Translations under genes and position numbers: made by a program
The notes under the pieces: model-generated
Told to the model about the DNA's origin: nothing
Database searches by the model: none
Seen by the model: the letters and a program-made list of their open reading frames with translations, nothing else
Source of the DNA: Candidatus Poribacteria bacterium
Lineage (GTDB): Bacteria > Poribacteria > WGA-4E > WGA-3G
DNA length: 62,535 bases
Direction: 5' to 3'
Assembly: GCA_012267415.1 (NCBI GenBank)
Contig: JAAXGN010000108.1
Location: forward strand, 221,862 to 284,396
Part shown: positions 25,566 to 33,220 of the stretch, piece by piece
How positions within the stretch are numbered: position 1 is the first letter of the stretch
How the letters are laid out: each line of letters opens with the position of its first letter

Positions 25566-26960
25566 CTACTCATCCCGCGCCTTTGCTTGTAAACGTGCGG
25601 CTTCACCTGGGTTTCCGATGTGCAAAGTGTTATATGCTTGATCGGATGACTTGAAGGGACCTACACCTTGTTTGCCGTGCCAATCACCTTGGTTCATGAT
25701 AGGATTGGGTAGACCTGTTTCCTTCTCTCTTTGCTGAATCCAGTTCTTCATGCGGGTTTCCAGTAGATTGACTATATCTGGATGTGTATCGGCAAGGTTT
25801 TCGTTCTCATCGGGGTCATGAATGAGGTTGTAGAGTTCGACCGGCGGTTTATAGTGGAAATCGGGTTCAAGTGCGACGATAAGTTTCCATTCAGGGGTAC
25901 GCCATCCGTGTTTGCGCATCCATGTGCATTCTGTGATATAGATTTCGCTTTCATAGGAAGCGATTTCGCCACTTATTAGGGGAGTGAGACTGTTTCCATC
26001 AAACGCGATATCCGTTTCAATATCTGCTAATTCAAGGAGTGTCGGGACGAGGTCTTTGTGCTGGTTATATCCTGAAACGCGTTTACCTGCTGGAATACGG
26101 CCGGGATATCTTATGATCAATGGCACGTGGAGGGTAACATCGTAGAGTCCATGGTGATCAAACCAACATTCATGGTCGTAGAGTGTTTCACCGTGATCTC
26201 CGTTAATAACGACTATTGTTTCATCTAATACACCACGTGTTTCAAGCGCGTTAAAGAGCGTCTGGATACAGGCGTCCATGTATGCTATTGCGCCATCGTA
26301 TTGTGCAATGACGTAATCTTTATCTGTAATACCGACCGGCATCCACGATGCGAAGTAATCGCAAAACGGTTTGAATGACATCACAGGTTCCATGGATGTG
26401 TTGCTCGGATCGCATTCATCGCCGTGGTAGAACATGCGTTCATAGGGTGCGGGAGGGAGATAGGGTGAATGCGGGTCCATGTGTCGCAGGAACAAGAAAA
26501 ACGGCTTTTCATCACTCTGGTCAATCAACCGATCCAATTCAGGGAGGGTTGTTTTGTTTAGGTTTTCCGCTTTGGGACTGCGTCCGGTGTCGTCAGGTCC
26601 CCATCCAGAAAATTCCAGATAAGTATCAAAACCGCGTCCACTCGGTCCACCGAACCCAACGCAGGTCGTATCGTAGCCAACTTCTTTCAGTATTTCTGCT
26701 AAGGTTTTAACCTCTTCGCGGAGGGGGCCTTTGTGTCGGAGTGCTACGACTTGTGTGCTAAAGGTATCCATACCCGTGAGCATGGACGCATAAGCACTAG
26801 TTGTTGGAATGTGTGCACTATATGTCTTCTCAAACAGTGTGCCATCTTCAGCGAACTTGTCAATGTGGGGTGTTGTTTGTCTGTGATACCCGTAACAACT
26901 CATGTGTGTTGCGAGTAGGGAATCAACACCCATCAGGACGATATTTGGTTTATTTGCCAT
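25566..26960 (-). CDS. sulfatase-fold hydrolase lacking the formylglycine motif
   Basis: A 464-residue member of the alkaline phosphatase/sulfatase superfamily. Metal-binding blocks are present: NIVLMGVDSL (6-15), RHMDPHSPY and NGDHGETLYDH with WFDHHGLYD. At the nucleophile, canonical sulfatases have Cys-x-Pro-x-Arg for conversion to formylglycine; here the aligned residues are T53-T-S-A-Y57 in HIPTTSAYASMLTG. Cys, Pro and Arg are all replaced, so this is unlikely to be a formylglycine sulfatase. A Thr nucleophile is known in related phosphoethanolamine transferases and phosphodiesterases, so a phospho-ester substrate is possible. No signal peptide. AAAGGAG lies 11 bases before the ATG. Confidence 0.85.
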   Translation of the reverse strand: MANKPNIVLMGVDSLLATHMSCYGYHRQTTPHIDKFAEDGTLFEKTYSAHIPTTSAYASMLTGMDTFSTQVVALRHKGPLREEVKTLAEILKEVGYDTTCVGFGGPSGRGFDTYLEFSGWGPDDTGRSPKAENLNKTTLPELDRLIDQSDEKPFFLFLRHMDPHSPYLPPAPYERMFYHGDECDPSNTSMEPVMSFKPFCDYFASWMPVGITDKDYVIAQYDGAIAYMDACIQTLFNALETRGVLDETIVVINGDHGETLYDHECWFDHHGLYDVTLHVPLIIRYPGRIPAGKRVSGYNQHKDLVPTLLELADIETDIAFDGNSLTPLISGEIASYESEIYITECTWMRKHGWRTPEWKLIVALEPDFHYKPPVELYNLIHDPDENENLADTHPDIVNLLETRMKNWIQQREKETGLPNPIMNQGDWHGKQGVGPFKSSDQAYNTLHIGNPGEAARLQAKARDE

Positions 26961-27001
26961 TCTCAGTTTTCTCCTTTTTGGTAGTGGTCAGTTTTCAGTT
27001 G

Positions 27002-27814
27002 TTAGTTGTCAGTCTGCCAACTGTTGTGCCATACGAGGGTATTCTGCACATTGTTATCAAGCACATCACCTATTTCGAGCGAGTTGAAGTAGTCTTCTGG
27101 CAGGATGTTTCTTTTTCCGTTGAAGGTGCATCCATCGGGCATGAAACCGCATGTCATTGCTCTTCTGTGTGAAAATGTCATGTTTGCACCTGCACCGTGT
27201 GCGACCAATCCGTTGTGCCAGACCATAGAACCCGCAGGACACGGTGCTGATTGGGGTTCAAGTTTTTTCCATTCGGGATAAACATCAAAGAGTGCACCGA
27301 TGTTTTCTCCGATACCAACGTTATCAAAACGAGCGTTCTTATGTGTGCCGGGGATATACCACATACACCCGTTACCGAGTGTAGCATCATCTAACGCAAC
27401 CCAGAATGAGACGGCATCGCGTGAGTCAAAAGACCAGTATGGTACATCAAGATGCCATGCAGTTGGGTTACCATTGGGGGGTTTAATCAATGCTTGGTCG
27501 TGCCAAATTCGCATTCCGTCAGTGCCTGCCAATTGTGTTGCCATGCGTCCGATTTTGGGATCATGCACTAACTTTCGCATGCCAGGGTGTGAATCTGATA
27601 GGCGTAAACATTGGGTAAAGACTCGTGCATAAAAGTTGGATGGGTCTAATTGGTTTGTGAAGAATTCAACTGAGTTCCCGAGGCGTTCGGTTACGGATTC
27701 ATCTGTGCATCTTCGCCATTCTTCTAATTCGTCAGCGTCAAGGAAGTTCTCAATGACGAGGTATCCGTTTTCACGGTAAAAGTCTATCTGTTCAGTGGTG
27801 AGTTCGTGTCGCAT
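27002..27814 (-). CDS. phytanoyl-CoA dioxygenase family protein
   Basis: A 270-residue Fe(II)/2-oxoglutarate-dependent oxygenase. The metal triad is His-x-Asp in TAWHLDVPYW and the distal His in VWHNGLVAHGAGAN, followed by HRRAMTCGFMP where the 2-oxoglutarate Arg is expected. MWYIPGTHKNA is the conserved pre-triad strand. I set the start at ATG 27814 because GGAAGGAGAA lies 5-8 bases before it and the upstream in-frame ATG is inside that site. The sulfatase-fold gene begins 42 bases past its 3' end region on the same strand, so both may be one unit. The substrate is unknown; the family hydroxylates diverse small molecules. Confidence 0.87.
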   Translation of the reverse strand: MRHELTTEQIDFYRENGYLVIENFLDADELEEWRRCTDESVTERLGNSVEFFTNQLDPSNFYARVFTQCLRLSDSHPGMRKLVHDPKIGRMATQLAGTDGMRIWHDQALIKPPNGNPTAWHLDVPYWSFDSRDAVSFWVALDDATLGNGCMWYIPGTHKNARFDNVGIGENIGALFDVYPEWKKLEPQSAPCPAGSMVWHNGLVAHGAGANMTFSHRRAMTCGFMPDGCTFNGKRNILPEDYFNSLEIGDVLDNNVQNTLVWHNSWQTDN

Positions 27815-27978
27815 TCCACGTTCTCCTTCCATAAGTTCAGTAATGGCACAACCTGTTAGGTTATGCTACATTAGAATGTTATTATCGTATCATGTATAGT
27901 GTAAATAGACAAGTGAATTTTAAGGGACTCTTTTTGTTGAGATCGTCCTTTAGGTATAATTTGTTACCTAAGTTGAAA

Positions 27979-28007
27979 TTGACGCACAATGGCAAACGTG
28001 TTATACT
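27979..28007 (+). promoter_or_regulatory. sigma70-like promoter of the HigB/HigA-like module
   Basis: TTGACG (27979-27984) and TATACT (28002-28007) are separated by 17 bases, about 70 bases upstream of the toxin start. The layout fits an autoregulated toxin-antitoxin operon, though I see no clear operator palindrome. Confidence 0.65.
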
Positions 28008-28077
28008 AATTTAACCTGATTGCGATAAGCAGAACATCAAAGTTTTAGCAACCAATTTTCTTTTTTAGTACTTGTCA

Positions 28078-28415
28078 ATGCGTAATGCACAACCGAGAAC
28101 ATTACAATTTTACCGAACGCCAAACGGTCGAGTACCTTTTACTGAATGGTTTGAGTCATTACGCGATCAGAAAACTCGCACAAGAATTCGGGGACGTCTC
28201 ACACGTCTTGAAGTAGGCAATTTTGGAGATTGTCAATCCGTTGGGGAGGCGTTTTTGAATTACGCATTCATTTTGGTCCGGGATATAGAGTATATTTTAG
28301 TGAAATTAGAGACACACTTATTCTGTTGCTCTGTGGCGGTGACAAATCATCACAGCAGCGAGACATTGAACGTGCAAAAACATATTGGCAGGATTACAAG
28401 GAGACACAACGATGA
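28078..28415 (+). pseudogene. HigB/RelE-like (Gp49/HI1419 family) toxin, frameshifted
   Basis: A toxin of the RelE/ParE superfamily, whose members cleave mRNA at the ribosome. The first half reads LQFYRTPNGRVPFTEWFESL and [20 protein letters not shown] up to GDCQSVGE. Family members then continue [17 protein letters not shown]; that continuation is present here but one frame over, from about 28251 ([40 protein letters not shown]). One base is missing within 28243-28250 (GGGGAGGC). Without repair the product is scrambled and presumably inactive. The restored frame ends at TGA 28413-28415 and overlaps the antitoxin ATG by the usual ATGA. The start could be ATG 28078 or the TTG six bases earlier. 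Confidence 0.75.
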
Positions 28416-28777
28416 AGGAACATAGAACTTGGCGCGAATATTTGGTAGATCAGCTTGCTGCAAATCGCGCAGAAGCAATTGACTATATCCGATTCGCATT
28501 AGAAGAATATCAAACTGATGGTGATACCAACGTGTTTTTACTGTCATTGCAAACTTTTGTAGATGCACAAGTAGGTATAACCGAGTTAGCAAAGCGAACA
28601 CACATGTCTCCGGATGCTCTGCAAAAGATACTTTCAAGTGACAAAGCACCGCATGTAGACACTCTCGGTACTATTCTCAATGCGCTTGGATGCAGACTCT
28701 CTGTTGTGCCGTTAGAAAAAGAAGAACCTAATCTTGAATCCGCACCTGAAGATCAGAGGATCTCTGCTGCAGGATAA
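28412..28777 (+). CDS. HigA-like (HI1420 family) antitoxin
   Basis: A 121-residue antitoxin of the addiction-module antidote family with a Cro/C1-type helix-turn-helix: [20 protein letters not shown], then [19 protein letters not shown]. It would bind and neutralise the HI1419-type toxin and repress the shared promoter. I start at ATG 28412, translationally coupled to the toxin stop (ATGA), with AAGGAG about 9 bases upstream. An earlier in-frame ATG at 28385 lies within the toxin gene. The antitoxin is intact although its toxin is broken. The last 25 bases overlap the convergent sulfatase gene. Confidence 0.82.
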   Translation: MKEHRTWREYLVDQLAANRAEAIDYIRFALEEYQTDGDTNVFLLSLQTFVDAQVGITELAKRTHMSPDALQKILSSDKAPHVDTLGTILNALGCRLSVVPLEKEEPNLESAPEDQRISAAG

Positions 28778-30081
28778 CTCTTATCCCCTGGTGATATATC
28801 GGACGGATCGTTTAGCACAGCGGTGTCTGGTGGTGGCATAATCTGATTCTCATCAACAGGATCGTCTGTATCCGATCTCCACTGTTCTAACCTTTCACGC
28901 ATCTCATCCAGAACATCAGCATAGTCTGGGTTTTCTGTTAGGTTATGTGCTTCTAATGGATCAAAAACGAGATCGTATAACCGTTCAGATTCGACAGGCT
29001 GATCTGTCCAGTCGTTGTCCAACATAAAGGTCTTACTGATGCTATCGTCACAGTTGGGGAGTGCCCACTGTTTTGCGTTGTCATAACGTCGGATGTATTT
29101 CCACCGTTTGGTTCGGATAGCGCGTTGGGGTTCATAGCAGCAATGATAGTTGACTTCAGCAAATATTGCATCACGGATTTCATCTGTTTCACCACGAACA
29201 AGCGGAAGGATAGAGTGTCCTTGTAACCACTCAGACGGTTCAATCTCGGCAAGTTCACAGATAGTTGGAAATAGGTCAATTTGACTGACCAATCCATCAA
29301 CGACTTTCCCACCATCAAATCCACCGGGTCCTCGGACAATGAGCATCACGCCAATACCATGGTCGGTTACGTGGCATTTCATGCGTGGAAAAGCGAGTCC
29401 GTGGTCTGTGGTGCATATTACAAGTGTGTTGTCTGCAAGTCCGTTTTCTTTTAGTGCAGTGAACACTTTTCCCATCTTCATGTCGAGTGTCCGTGCTGAA
29501 TCGATGTATTCTGCCATGTCCTGCCGAGTTATCGGTGTATCTGGGAATGGTGCGGGTGGTTTGACATAACGTGGATCGGTTTTTGCTTCTCCATCCGGCG
29601 GTGGAGCGAACCCTTTCGCGCGACGGTGTGTCTCACTAAAACCGATGTCTAAGAAGAAGGGAGCATCATGTTTTTCAGCAAGGAACTTACATGCGCGTTC
29701 TTCTGCACCTGCTTTTTGGTTTTCATTAGAGAGGATGCGTTGGTAACCCGTATCCTTCACATTTCGCACTACATGTTGAAATCCTGCTAAAGCGGTTTGA
29801 TACCCGGCATCATTCAGTGTGTATGGGATGAGATGTTCTGGGACAGGTAGACTCCATCCACGGTTTGCTAATCCTCCCATGCCGCAGCTGTGTGCGTATT
29901 GTCCTGTGAGTAACGCTGCACGGGAGGGTGAACAGGTTGGGTTTGCACAGAAAGCATTCCTGAAAAGAACGCCTTCTTCTGCTAAGTTTTGGATATTCGG
30001 GGTCGGTATAGCATGTCCGTAGGGTTGCACGTAACGACCCGTATCATGTGAATGTATGTAGATAATATTTGGTTTATTCAT
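28753..30081 (-). CDS. sulfatase (formylglycine type)
   Basis: A 442-residue arylsulfatase-like enzyme hydrolysing sulfate esters. The maturation motif C-S-P-S-R is intact in NPTCSPSRAALLTG (Cys50 from this start), and metal-binding blocks SHDTGRYVQPYG and CTTDHGLAFPRMK are present. There is no signal peptide, so a cytoplasmic location is implied unless export is unconventional. The enzyme needs a formylglycine-generating or anaerobic maturase encoded elsewhere. The start is ATG 30081; an in-frame TTG six bases earlier is less likely. It lies 12 bases after lgt on the same strand, at the end of the livG-livF-lgt-sulfatase run. Confidence 0.88.
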   Translation of the reverse strand: MNKPNIIYIHSHDTGRYVQPYGHAIPTPNIQNLAEEGVLFRNAFCANPTCSPSRAALLTGQYAHSCGMGGLANRGWSLPVPEHLIPYTLNDAGYQTALAGFQHVVRNVKDTGYQRILSNENQKAGAEERACKFLAEKHDAPFFLDIGFSETHRRAKGFAPPPDGEAKTDPRYVKPPAPFPDTPITRQDMAEYIDSARTLDMKMGKVFTALKENGLADNTLVICTTDHGLAFPRMKCHVTDHGIGVMLIVRGPGGFDGGKVVDGLVSQIDLFPTICELAEIEPSEWLQGHSILPLVRGETDEIRDAIFAEVNYHCCYEPQRAIRTKRWKYIRRYDNAKQWALPNCDDSISKTFMLDNDWTDQPVESERLYDLVFDPLEAHNLTENPDYADVLDEMRERLEQWRSDTDDPVDENQIMPPPDTAVLNDPSDISPGDKSYPAAEIL

Positions 30082-30093
30082 AAGCAAGTTTTC

Positions 30094-30957
30094 TCAACGT
30101 CTACGTCTCCGTTTTTGTGGACGCGGTGGTTTTTTCTTCGGTTCAGGTATCGGTTGCTCATCAGTCACAAAGGATGACGCAGCTACTCTTGGACGCTTAT
30201 ACATCCACACCATAAAGAAGATACCGAAACAGAACAAGATTATACTAACTAATTGGGGTGATGTCAGCCAAGACAACGATGAAGTTTCTGGGAATACACG
30301 CGGTGTCAAACGCCAGAATTCAACGATGAATCTCTCCACTGCAAGTCCGACAAGACTCGCGCCGAAAAGTAACCCTGGTATTGATGCGAACTTCTTGCGT
30401 TGTGACCAGAGAATACCGAAGAAGATGAATGAGATTGTTGTTTCATATATCGGTGTTGGATGGACAGGGACATCTGTGGGTACTGTGCCGTTAGGAAATG
30501 CCATTGCCCACGGGAGATCAGAAGGGGGTCCGTAATCGCCGTCACCGGCGAGTAAACACCCGATGCGACCAATTCCGTAGCCGAGTAGGAGCAGTGGACC
30601 GACGATGTCAATAGTCGGTAAAAACGGGTTTGGGGATCTGAGGATTACCCACGCGACGCCTGCACTGCCACCAAATAATCCACCATACCAGACTAAACCG
30701 CTTGGACTGAAAAGGTCGTGTAAATGAAAAGGGTCCGCAATGAAAAGGACATAATATATCTTTGCCCCGACAATTCCACCGATAGCTCCGGCTGCTACCA
30801 AAGCAGTTGCAATCTCTCCTTGAAATCCTCTACGGTTCAATTCACGTCCTAACAAGAGACTGCATGTAATAAATGCGGTCGCTAACATCACACCGTAACT
30901 ATGTATTCCGACAGGAAAGGATCCGATGGTGCCGAAGTTAATTAGCGTGGGATACAT
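30094..30957 (-). CDS. lgt: prolipoprotein diacylglyceryl transferase
   Basis: A 287-residue polytopic membrane enzyme that transfers diacylglycerol from phosphatidylglycerol to the lipobox cysteine of prolipoproteins. Signatures: IHSYGVMLA near 18-26, SGLVWYGGLFGG (86-97), GIGRIGCLLAGDGDYG (128-143) in place of the common GRIGNFxxGE, and VHPTPIYE near 165 matching the family HPxQLYE block. About seven hydrophobic segments are visible, followed by a basic C-terminal tail (PKKKPPRPQKRRRRR). It starts 4 bases after livF stops, so the two are coupled. Its likely clients include the three lipoproteins encoded at 39-48 kb. Confidence 0.93.
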   Translation of the reverse strand: MYPTLINFGTIGSFPVGIHSYGVMLATAFITCSLLLGRELNRRGFQGEIATALVAAGAIGGIVGAKIYYVLFIADPFHLHDLFSPSGLVWYGGLFGGSAGVAWVILRSPNPFLPTIDIVGPLLLLGYGIGRIGCLLAGDGDYGPPSDLPWAMAFPNGTVPTDVPVHPTPIYETTISFIFFGILWSQRKKFASIPGLLFGASLVGLAVERFIVEFWRLTPRVFPETSSLSWLTSPQLVSIILFCFGIFFMVWMYKRPRVAASSFVTDEQPIPEPKKKPPRPQKRRRRR

Positions 30958-30961
30958 TTAA

Positions 30962-31666
30962 TTATTCTCCGAGATAGGCTTGTCGGACCCTTTCATCTGC
31001 TAATAGATCGGTTGAATTCCCTTCAATTGTTATTTCTCCTGTTTCCATGACATAGCCTCTGTCAGTTAGGTTCAAGGCGAGTTGTGCGTTCTGCTCAACT
31101 ATTAGGATTGTTGTTCCTTCTTCATTTATCTGCTGGAGGATTTCAAAAATCTGTTTTACAATGAGTGGTGCTAAACCTAAGGAGGGTTCGTCTAATAGTA
31201 ATAGTGTTGGGTGTGACATGAGTGAACGTCCGATAGCCAACATCTGCTGTTCTCCTCCACTGAGACTTCCTCCGCGTTGTTTTCTTCTATTAAAAAGGAT
31301 GGGAAAATATTCGTATATTTTGTTTAGGTCTATTCTGATTCCTGCGGTATCCTTTCTTAGGTATGCGCCAAGTTCAAGGTTTTCAAGGACAGTCATATCA
31401 GGAAAGATCAGCCGTCCTTCTGGGACTTGTGAGATTCCCCACTTAACTCTTTGCTCTGGGGAGGATCGGGTGATGTCCATCCCATCAAAAGTGATAGTTC
31501 CCTGTACGGGTTTATATATACCGGAAATTGTCATCTGTGTTGTAGATTTTCCAGCACCGTTTGCGCCGATCATGCAGACCTTTTCGCCGGCGTTTACCTC
31601 TATTGAGATTCCGCGTACGGCTCTGATATTACCGTAGTATGTGTGAATGTTTTGAAGTTTAAGCAT
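30962..31666 (-). CDS. livF: branched-chain amino acid ABC transporter ATP-binding protein LivF
   Basis: A 234-residue ABC ATPase. Walker A is GANGAGKST (34-42), the LivF-type block WGISQVPEGRLIFPDMTVLE is near 76-95, the signature is LSGGEQQ (135-141) and Walker B is LLLLDEPSLGLAP (155-167). The VPEGR and LAP features separate LivF from other ABC ATPases. It would energise uptake of leucine, isoleucine and valine, or related amides, with LivG and two permeases. The permease genes (livH, livM) and the binding protein (livK) are not in this window. The ATG overlaps the livG 3' end by 8 bases. Confidence 0.92.
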   Translation of the reverse strand: MLKLQNIHTYYGNIRAVRGISIEVNAGEKVCMIGANGAGKSTTQMTISGIYKPVQGTITFDGMDITRSSPEQRVKWGISQVPEGRLIFPDMTVLENLELGAYLRKDTAGIRIDLNKIYEYFPILFNRRKQRGGSLSGGEQQMLAIGRSLMSHPTLLLLDEPSLGLAPLIVKQIFEILQQINEEGTTILIVEQNAQLALNLTDRGYVMETGEITIEGNSTDLLADERVRQAYLGE

Positions 31667-32441
31667 CGTCAGAAGTTCCTAAATATGCTGCGATGACGCG
31701 TTCGTCGTTTTGGACAACTGCGGGTTCACCATCGCAGATTTTTTCTCCGTGGTCAAGTACGGTGACCCAATCGGATATTTGCATGACGAGTTTCATATCA
31801 TGCTCTATCAATAGGACAGAGATTCCTTGATCACGTATCGTATAGATAAGAGAAATGAGTTGTTGTGTTTCCTGTGGGTTCATTCCTGCTGCGGGTTCGT
31901 CAAGGAGTATGAGTAGAGGTTTTGTTGCTAATGCTCGTGCGATCTCAACTCTCCGTTGGTCACCATAAGAGAGATTTCCTGCTGTTTGATCGCTAATGTC
32001 TTCTAAACCTACGAACCTGAGCATGTCCATTGCATATTCTGTAATTTGTTGTTCTTCTCTTTTTTGTCTTGGCGTATGAAATACTGACCCTACAAGTGTG
32101 CTTGAGGTACGCGGATGTCTTCCTATTTTGACGTTATCTAAGACTGTGAGTTCGGTAAAAAGTCTGATGTTCTGAAATGTGCGAGCAATACCGAGTTTTG
32201 TTACCTGATCAGGACGAAAACCTGTAATTCGTTTCCCTAAAAAAAATGTTGCACCATAAGTAGGTTTGTCTAACCCGGTAACGCAGTTAAAGAGTGTGGT
32301 TTTACCGGCACCATTGGGACCTATCAGACTGGATATCTGACCTGGATGTATGTTCATTTCAACATCCGACAATGCTATTACACCGCCATAGTGTCTGCTT
32401 AATCCTACTGTTTGAAGTATATTTATAGGTTTATTTTCCAT
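31659..32441 (-). CDS. livG: branched-chain amino acid ABC transporter ATP-binding protein LivG
   Basis: A 260-residue ABC ATPase paired with LivF. Walker A is GPNGAGKTT, the signature is LSYGDQRRVEIARAL and Walker B is LLILLDEPAAGMNP; LSYGDQR and AAGMNP are LivG hallmarks. I place the start at ATG 32441 because AAGGAG lies 6 bases before it; the ATG two codons upstream is too close to that site. It is the first gene of the livG-livF-lgt-sulfatase run. Upstream is the decayed element D3 and then the hic pair, so the remaining transporter genes were probably separated from it. Confidence 0.92.
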   Translation of the reverse strand: MENKPINILQTVGLSRHYGGVIALSDVEMNIHPGQISSLIGPNGAGKTTLFNCVTGLDKPTYGATFFLGKRITGFRPDQVTKLGIARTFQNIRLFTELTVLDNVKIGRHPRTSSTLVGSVFHTPRQKREEQQITEYAMDMLRFVGLEDISDQTAGNLSYGDQRRVEIARALATKPLLILLDEPAAGMNPQETQQLISLIYTIRDQGISVLLIEHDMKLVMQISDWVTVLDHGEKICDGEPAVVQNDERVIAAYLGTSDDA

Positions 32442-32472
32442 CTGCATCTCCTTTTCTGCATTCTCCCATATA

Positions 32473-32560
32473 ATACCATTTTAATTGTTTTCTCTCATTA
32501 GCAGCTGTTTAGAAATGTTGCGGTGAACGGCACAAACTAAAAGTCTGTGCTACAAATGAA
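32473..32560. repeat. decayed miniature element D3
   Basis: The left end ATACCATTTTAA (32473) and the inner hairpin GGCACAAACTAAAAGTCTGTGC plus TACAAA match elements D1 and D2. The right terminal repeat is not recognisable. It lies between hicB and livG. Confidence 0.55.
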
Positions 32561-32569
32561 TGTTAGTGT

Positions 32570-32905
32570 TTACGATAACTTCTGCATAACGAGTGCGTAT
32601 AGACTCATCTCTGCTTTTGTTGCCTCGTCTGCTAAAGCGTGATAAAGTTGGGCATCAACAGGAACATTGAAGGGCCCTTCATATCCATCGCGCGAAGGTG
32701 GTGTTGGTATAGGTTCGCCATCTTCGTGGTAACATTCCTTCATCAATTCCCATGCGATTTTTAGTTCATCTAATGCCTTGGCAGGTGTTGGTCCGAAAGC
32801 TGAGACATTTGGGAGTTCCACGAGGTGTGCCAGGTAATCACCATCTTCATCAAAAAATACATTGACCATGAAACCATCAAAGTCGTCTTGGTTATGCGTC
32901 TTCAT
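32570..32905 (-). CDS. hicB: HicB-family antitoxin
   Basis: An antitoxin of 111 residues from ATG 32905. The N-terminal partial RNase-H fold reads FMVNVFFDEDGDYLAHLVEL and PTPAKALDELKIAWELM, followed by a Pro-rich linker (EPIPTPPS) and a C-terminal ribbon-helix-helix-like segment (VDAQLYHALADEATKAEMSL). HicB proteins neutralise HicA and repress the operon. AGGAG lies 7 bases before this ATG, which supports a separate gene, and the start overlaps the restored hicA stop by 14 bases. As sequenced, the frame is continuous with the upstream HicA sequence, so an automated annotation would call one 190-residue fusion. Confidence 0.85.
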   Translation of the reverse strand: MKTHNQDDFDGFMVNVFFDEDGDYLAHLVELPNVSAFGPTPAKALDELKIAWELMKECYHEDGEPIPTPPSRDGYEGPFNVPVDAQLYHALADEATKAEMSLYALVMQKLS

Positions 32906-33142
32906 CTGCTGTCTCCTGATTGTATTGTTTGAGAAATTGCCGAAAACTTGGTACCCCTTCGCCATAGAACGCTCTGGCTGGATGATGAGGCGATACCTAC
33001 TGGGTGAATACCATGTTCGGTGGCTCCCCCGCTGACGGTGTTGTGTCCATCCACACTGACGGAGGAGTTTTTCAAAGTCTCTAAATTTTAGTCCATTTGG
33101 ATTTCGCCGTGCTCTATCAAGCAAGGTTTCTCTTCGATTCAT
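32892..33142 (-). pseudogene. hicA: HicA-family toxin, frameshifted at its C-terminus
   Basis: A HicA mRNA interferase. The double-stranded-RNA-binding-like fold is visible: GLKFRDFEKLLRQCGWTQHR, the catalytic His in RGSHRTWYS (His41) and YRLIIQPERSMAKGYQV. Family members end with GYQVRQFLK-type residues. Here, after Val66, the frame reads FGNFSNNTIRRQQ and runs into HicB, whereas the next frame from 32942 gives RQFLKQYNQETADEDA and TAA at 32894-32892. A small indel in the GTTTTC stretch (32942-32947) explains both the fused frame and the lost toxin end. Whether the fusion product is real or toxic cannot be told from sequence. Confidence 0.75.
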
Positions 33143-33220
33143 GTATTATTCTAACTGCTTTTAGGTTAAGAATCAAGTGTATTTTGACTTATAGAATATT
33201 CTAATGGGGGAGAAGATGGA

